Part shown: piece after piece, positions 48,476-52,438 of the stretch
Position numbering within the stretch: position 1 is the first letter of the stretch
Layout of the letters: every line of letters starts with the position of its first letter
Assembly: GCA_964486725.1 (NCBI GenBank)
Contig: CAZAOK010000014.1
Coordinates: 1 to 52,438 of the forward strand
DNA from: M55B154 sp964486725
GTDB lineage: Bacteria > Spirochaetota > UBA4802 > UB4802
Direction of reading: 5' to 3'
DNA: 52,438 nt
The notes under the pieces: model-generated
Seen by the model: the letters and a program-made list of their open reading frames with translations, nothing else
Told to the model about the DNA's origin: nothing
Databases searched by the model: none
Translations under genes and position numbers: made by a program

Positions 48476-49348
48476 ATGGAATATTCCGAATATACTGCCC
48501 CCGAAACAAAAGTATCTGAATACTATGTGCTATTGTCAGATGGCGTATCCCTGAAAATGCTGGACTTCCAGCCGGGGGCAGACTCTTCAAACAAACCCAT
48601 CATTCTCTTTGTGGCAGGCTGGATATCCCAGCTGCAGGGCTGGAAAAGTGTATTAAGAGAACTCACCTCGGAATACCGTGTCATGTACCTTGAAACCAGG
48701 GAAAAACAGTCCTCGCTGTTACCCGAGGGGAAAAAGAACAAGGAGATCAGCTTCAGGGTAAGCCGCATGGTGGAAGACCTCCACGAAGTCATACAGCAGG
48801 TTATACCCGAAAAAAAATCTTTTGCCATTGCCGGCAGCTCCCTTGGATCATCGGTTGTGCTGGAATACCTGTCACACCGAACCAGGGAACCACTGTGCGC
48901 CATGTTGATAAGTCCCCTCCCTGTATTCAGATTTCCGGCAGTCCTTGGAGACATCGTGCCCGTGCTGCCTCCTTCGTTATACGTAGTTATCAAGAAAATC
49001 GTTATATGGTACCTGGTTAATTTCAGGTTAGACAAGTCGAGTGAAAAGGAACAGGTTGAAAAATACACCAACACAATAAACGCCGCCGATCCGTACAAGC
49101 TCAAGTATAACGCCCTTGACCTGAAACACTATTCCCTTATGGAACGACTGCAGTATATCACTACCCCCTGTTATATTATCGGTGCAAAAACCGACACCCT
49201 GCATGAGACAGACACCATAAAAAAAATGATTGAGAAGATGCACCGGGCAAAATATATTGAACTGGCAAGTAACAAGGAAACACATAGCGAGGTAGTTGCC
49301 GAATGGATGGTAAATATATTACAGAAAAAAGAATATAAAAAGATATAA
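48476..49348 (+). CDS. alpha/beta hydrolase
   Basis: This 290-aa protein has the nucleophile elbow GSSLGS (FAIAGSSLGSSVVLEYL), an oxyanion-region segment near IILFVAGWISQLQGW, and a late Asp/His pair consistent with the fold (KTDTLHETD, KETHSEVV). ATG 48476 was chosen over GTG 48473; the AGGAG at 48464 serves either. It lies 10 nt after the dehydrogenase gene, so it is probably co-transcribed. Substrate unknown: lipase, esterase or thioesterase. Confidence 0.85.
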   Translation: MEYSEYTAPETKVSEYYVLLSDGVSLKMLDFQPGADSSNKPIILFVAGWISQLQGWKSVLRELTSEYRVMYLETREKQSSLLPEGKKNKEISFRVSRMVEDLHEVIQQVIPEKKSFAIAGSSLGSSVVLEYLSHRTREPLCAMLISPLPVFRFPAVLGDIVPVLPPSLYVVIKKIVIWYLVNFRLDKSSEKEQVEKYTNTINAADPYKLKYNALDLKHYSLMERLQYITTPCYIIGAKTDTLHETDTIKKMIEKMHRAKYIELASNKETHSEVVAEWMVNILQKKEYKKI

Positions 49349-49356
49349 GTATTATT

Positions 49357-49806
49357 TCACATTTTTTTTTCAGCTTCAGATTTCAGGTTTTTCAGTACAT
49401 CTTTCATGGCATAGTCAACAACGTAATCAACCACCCTCTGTGGAACAGGAAAGCCCAGGGTCACATGTACCATGTATTCAACCCTGGTATTTTCATCTTC
49501 ACCCGGGATAAACTTAAAGTATCCACCTGATTTTTTGAAATCTCCGCCTGCCGATTCAAAATGAAGAACCAGGTTCTGGTCATCATAACTATAAGTCTGT
49601 AATATTGTGAATCCCTGTTTAAGAGCCACGTCAAACCTGTAGAATACAACTACAGGCCTTCCATCCTCACCATACTCTTTGATATCTACGGTATTCACAT
49701 ACTTAAACCATTCGGGATAACGTTCATAATCGCATAAAATATCATAGCACACCCGGGCAGGTGCATTAATTTCTATATGGCTTGTGGCTTCATAGGTTTT
49801 AGTCAT
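49357..49806 (-). CDS. SRPBCC/polyketide-cyclase-like protein
   Basis: This 149-aa START/SRPBCC-fold protein begins TYEATSHIEINAPARVCYDI and YERYPEWFKYV, then alternating strands and a long C-terminal helix (VVDYVVDYAMKDVLKNLKSE). Such proteins bind lipids or hydrophobic ligands, and the family includes coenzyme Q-binding proteins. ATG 49806 fits the domain start; the longer reading from 49878 adds 24 unrelated residues. It is convergent with the hydrolase gene and divergent from the DUF151 gene. Confidence 0.85.
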   Translation of the reverse strand: MTKTYEATSHIEINAPARVCYDILCDYERYPEWFKYVNTVDIKEYGEDGRPVVVFYRFDVALKQGFTILQTYSYDDQNLVLHFESAGGDFKKSGGYFKFIPGEDENTRVEYMVHVTLGFPVPQRVVDYVVDYAMKDVLKNLKSEAEKKM

Positions 49807-49973
49807 AAAAAACAGCTTCTCATTATATTGATATACTGAGCGGATCAAAGCATATGACATTTTTTTTTGCAATAACAATTTTAACCGATTTGTTATTTAT
49901 ATCTTGATTTTTTATCAGCCCTCAGTACTATATAAGTACACGGTAAGGCAAAAAAACAACAAGGCGGAAATAA

Positions 49974-50462
49974 ATGAGTTTATGTAAAGTGGAAATCAAC
50001 TCGATAGTCCTTGAAGAAGAATCCGGAACGCCAATAATAGTATTGCAGGACAACGAAAGCGGGAATATTCTCCCAATTTTGATTGCGCCGCTGGAAGCCA
50101 GCATGATCGCTATCGAGATGGAAGGGAAAAAACCTATTCGGCCTCTTACCCATGACCTGATAATAAACATCATTGATCAACTCGGTTACAATGTTCAATC
50201 AGTGGTAATTGATGATCTGAAAGATAACATCTACTACGCGAAGATTTACCTCTCATCCGAAAATGGAGATATTACCATCGACAGCAGGCCAAGTGACAGC
50301 ATTGCCATAGCACTCAGGGCCAGGGCAGACATCTATGTGAAGAAAAAGGTATTCGCCTTATCCATGGGAATGGAAGGCGGCACCCAAAACATTGACAGGG
50401 AGACAATGAAAGAGGTACTCGAAGATCTCGACATAGATGACGTGGGTGGAAAAATAATGTAA
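49974..50462 (+). CDS. bifunctional nuclease family protein (DUF151)
   Basis: This 162-aa protein carries the family sequence PIIVLQDNESGNILPILIAP, EASMIAIEMEGKKPIRPLTH and IDSRPSDSIAIALRARADIYV. DUF151 members are described as bifunctional nucleases (DNase/RNase) in some bacteria and plants. The conserved RPSDSIAIA block is present. GGCGGA precedes the ATG, and a possible promoter lies about 55 nt upstream. The next gene, fbp, has its own promoter. Confidence 0.9.
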   Translation: MSLCKVEINSIVLEEESGTPIIVLQDNESGNILPILIAPLEASMIAIEMEGKKPIRPLTHDLIINIIDQLGYNVQSVVIDDLKDNIYYAKIYLSSENGDITIDSRPSDSIAIALRARADIYVKKKVFALSMGMEGGTQNIDRETMKEVLEDLDIDDVGGKIM

Positions 50463-50489
50463 ATCCATTTCCCCGCAAAAATTGAATAT

Positions 50490-50518
50490 TGACAGAAAAC
50501 AAGACCTGAAATAAAATA
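50490..50518 (+). promoter_or_regulatory. sigma-70-type promoter for fbp
   Basis: TTGACA (50490..50495) and TAAAAT (50513..50518) are separated by 17 nt, a near-consensus vegetative promoter. The expected transcript start is about 30 nt before the fbp ATG at 50554. Confidence 0.75.
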
Positions 50519-50553
50519 TACATAGACTAATAAATTATTCTGGAGAACAGGTC

Positions 50554-52362
50554 ATGTCCCCAACCAGAACAATCGCCTCACTTCATGATATAATACGGGA
50601 ACTTACGCAAATCGAATCTGAACTGGATAATTATATTGACACCACACTGTGGATAAGCGATCCCCATGGCGCGGGTGATCGTTTCGTGTCAATTTTGAAG
50701 GGAAGGTTCGGCCTGGTATGGAGAACCTGTTACGAGGCGTTACCAAAAACATTCTCCATGGAAAAAATCGACTACATCGGCCGAATAATCAGAAAAGAAA
50801 GATACTTTATAAATGATATCTACCACATGGACAGGCAGGATATTATCTCTGCCCTGGGCAAGATCATTGATTACAAGGTACAAAATATCAACGACTTTGA
50901 TCAGATCCGTACCAGCATCAACAAGGATTTGAAGAAAACACTTGAAAACATCATACTGCACTACCCCGTCCCCAACATCGTATATGAGAACGAACTTATC
51001 GCCGACAGGATGATAACCGCCCTTTGCAAAATTGTAAAACAGGTAATACTGGGGCATCTCATTGTACTTGGCGATGTGTTTGACAGGGGTGATGAGCCGG
51101 ATAAAATTATCAGAATATTAAACAAAAGTGATATCCGGCGATACGTAACCTTCGTATGGGGAAATCATGATATCCTGTGGATGGGTGCCGCGGCCGGCAA
51201 CAGGTCAATGATTGCCCAGGCACTCAGGATCAGCACCCGTTACGACAACCTGGAGTTTCTCAAAAGACTTAAAATAGACATCTCGGCGCTGGAAAAACTG
51301 GGTGAGAAATTATACCCTGACGGGGTCTCCTGCAAGGTGAAGGCGAAAAACGATAACACCAGGAAGATGGAAAAGACCCTGGCCATAATACAGTTTAAAC
51401 TCGAAGAACAGGCAATTCGTGAAAACCCCGAGTTTGAAATGGAATCAAGACTATGGCTGAACAGGCTCTCTGAAATGCTGGAAAAAGGCGATACAGGAGG
51501 GTTGACCGATACGTATTTTCCCACTATTGACCCAGCCAACCCGGCCAGATTAAGCGCCGAAGAAAAAGAAGTTATCGATGATCTTGCCCAACAGTTCACA
51601 AGCAGTGACAGGATTCAATACCTGATGAGATACCTCTTCGAATATGGCAAAATGTACCACGTACATAATTATATATTAAATATTCACGCCCTCATCCCCA
51701 GCACAAAAGACGGGGATTTCCAGGAGTTCAATGGCAGAAAAGGCAGGGAATTGCTTGAATACATTCAAGACACTGTCAAAAACGTGGGGAAAAACTACCT
51801 GAACGGCATGAAACAAAACCCAAAAGAAATTGATCTCATGTTCTATCTCTGGTGTGGTCCCAAATCTCCATTTTTTGGCAAAGATGCCATGAAAACCTTC
51901 GAACGATACTTTCTCAATGATAAGTCAACCCACAAGGAAACCCTTCTGCATTGGGATGAGAATATTAAAAAAAAGGAATTTATGGACAAGATAATGAAGG
52001 AGTTCGGTGCGGAACGAATAGTCTATGGGCATACCCCTGTAAACGTGTTGAAAGGAGAGAAGATAGCATCTCCAGATGGACGGGCCATAAATATTGACGG
52101 AGGATTCTCTGAAGCCTACCTCAACCGGGGCCATTCGCTGATCCAGACACCATATTCTCTTTATGCAATCATACTGCCAACCCCAGAAGAGATACAGGAA
52201 GCAAGGGAAAAGAAGGAACACGTCAATTTTATGACAGAAATAATTGATAATTTTGAAACACCATTACGTATCAGGGACACCTATAACGGAACCATATTAA
52301 TGAAACGCCGTGATGAGCTGAGAAATATGCTTGCGGATCATATCTATAATAACGGCAGTTGA
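50554..52362 (+). CDS. fbp: class III fructose-1,6-bisphosphatase
   Basis: This 602-aa enzyme converts fructose 1,6-bisphosphate to fructose 6-phosphate in gluconeogenesis. It has the calcineurin-like metallophosphatase motifs DPHGAGDRF, LGDVFDRGDEPDKI and WGNHDILWMGAAAGN, and a later GHTPVN motif with the metal-binding His. Class III enzymes (as in Bacillus subtilis) are usually about 640-670 residues, so this copy is slightly short but spans the whole domain. GGAG precedes the ATG. It is monocistronic, with a strong vegetative promoter. Confidence 0.93.
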   Translation: MSPTRTIASLHDIIRELTQIESELDNYIDTTLWISDPHGAGDRFVSILKGRFGLVWRTCYEALPKTFSMEKIDYIGRIIRKERYFINDIYHMDRQDIISALGKIIDYKVQNINDFDQIRTSINKDLKKTLENIILHYPVPNIVYENELIADRMITALCKIVKQVILGHLIVLGDVFDRGDEPDKIIRILNKSDIRRYVTFVWGNHDILWMGAAAGNRSMIAQALRISTRYDNLEFLKRLKIDISALEKLGEKLYPDGVSCKVKAKNDNTRKMEKTLAIIQFKLEEQAIRENPEFEMESRLWLNRLSEMLEKGDTGGLTDTYFPTIDPANPARLSAEEKEVIDDLAQQFTSSDRIQYLMRYLFEYGKMYHVHNYILNIHALIPSTKDGDFQEFNGRKGRELLEYIQDTVKNVGKNYLNGMKQNPKEIDLMFYLWCGPKSPFFGKDAMKTFERYFLNDKSTHKETLLHWDENIKKKEFMDKIMKEFGAERIVYGHTPVNVLKGEKIASPDGRAINIDGGFSEAYLNRGHSLIQTPYSLYAIILPTPEEIQEAREKKEHVNFMTEIIDNFETPLRIRDTYNGTILMKRRDELRNMLADHIYNNGS

Positions 52363-52438
52363 GCGGTACACGTAATAGATACATTAAACACAACTACTCA
52401 GCTATTACTAAAATATTGATCATTTGCTTCATAATGGA

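Noticed and set aside
1..52438. CRISPR array, tRNA or rRNA genes
   Set aside because: No regularly spaced repeats or recognisable RNA gene sequences were seen by eye.

Overview
The window is one scaffold piece from an unidentified bacterium. It contains a 100-N assembly gap (44308..44407), which suggests a draft or metagenome assembly. No rRNA or tRNA gene was seen. Strong GGAGG-type ribosome binding sites, a class III fructose-1,6-bisphosphatase, a DUF151 bifunctional-nuclease-like protein and a tartrate/D-malate-type dehydrogenase fit an anaerobic lineage such as Spirochaetota. That placement is weak and rests on general impression only.

Layout. (1) 1..2318, minus strand: an RNA-repair-like operon with two different RtcB homologues around a 160-aa unknown. 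(2) 2425..4655, minus: two PIN-domain toxin-antitoxin pairs, with a small two-gene operon between them. (3) 4719..6118, minus: a radical SAM enzyme and a 107-aa protein with a serine-rich N-terminal signature. (4) 6676..43382, minus: a very large accessory cluster of about 24 genes. It includes six-CxxC zinc-ribbon proteins fused to TPR, membrane or beta-helix parts; an orphan glycyl-radical-activase-like radical SAM protein; a membrane PH-domain protein; three FGE-sulfatase/C-type-lectin-like proteins (two identical); a HerA-type ATPase; a nucleotidyltransferase with a probable inactive paralogue; several coiled-coil proteins; a two-ring AAA+ ATPase; an Hsp70-like ATPase; a membrane M48 metalloprotease; a zinc-binding anti-sigma-like protein; an ECF-like sigma factor; a TPR-Lon protease fusion; a 1169-aa M20/PepT-like protein and a WD40-like protein. 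(5) 43808..52362, mostly plus strand: ordinary metabolic genes (saccharopine-dehydrogenase-like, FGGY kinase, TetR regulator, isopropylmalate/tartrate dehydrogenase family, alpha/beta hydrolase, SRPBCC protein, DUF151 protein, fbp).

How the cluster may work. The cluster combines three large NTPases (HerA, AAA+ and Hsp70-like), three peptidase domains and several modular adaptor-like proteins. Proteins of quite different architecture share the same short N-terminus (MS-x6-VRVxIxR), and two of them also share a TPR module. I infer one multiprotein NTP-driven apparatus whose parts are recruited by a common tag. It is followed by tight gene coupling (ATGA, TAAATG and nested ribosome binding sites). 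I do not recognise it as a named system.

Regulation. The sharp motif TTTTCGTCA, read on the minus strand, occurs six times, each time just upstream of the first gene of a minus-strand transcription unit (3833, 6264, 13375, 29526, 38445 and 42225). CGTC is typical of ECF sigma -10 elements, and the cluster encodes an ECF-like sigma factor overlapped by a HxxxCxxC anti-sigma-like gene and followed by a membrane protease. The simplest reading is a self-contained regulon switched on by release of this sigma factor.

Genome dynamics. A 1535-bp segment (21388..22922) carrying one FGE gene and the 3' end of the AAA+ gene is repeated almost perfectly at 29914..31448. The second copy lies between a decayed copy of the M48 gene 3' end and the intact M48 gene. 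The C-terminus of the duplicated FGE protein resembles a diversity-generating-retroelement variable region, but no reverse transcriptase lies in the window.
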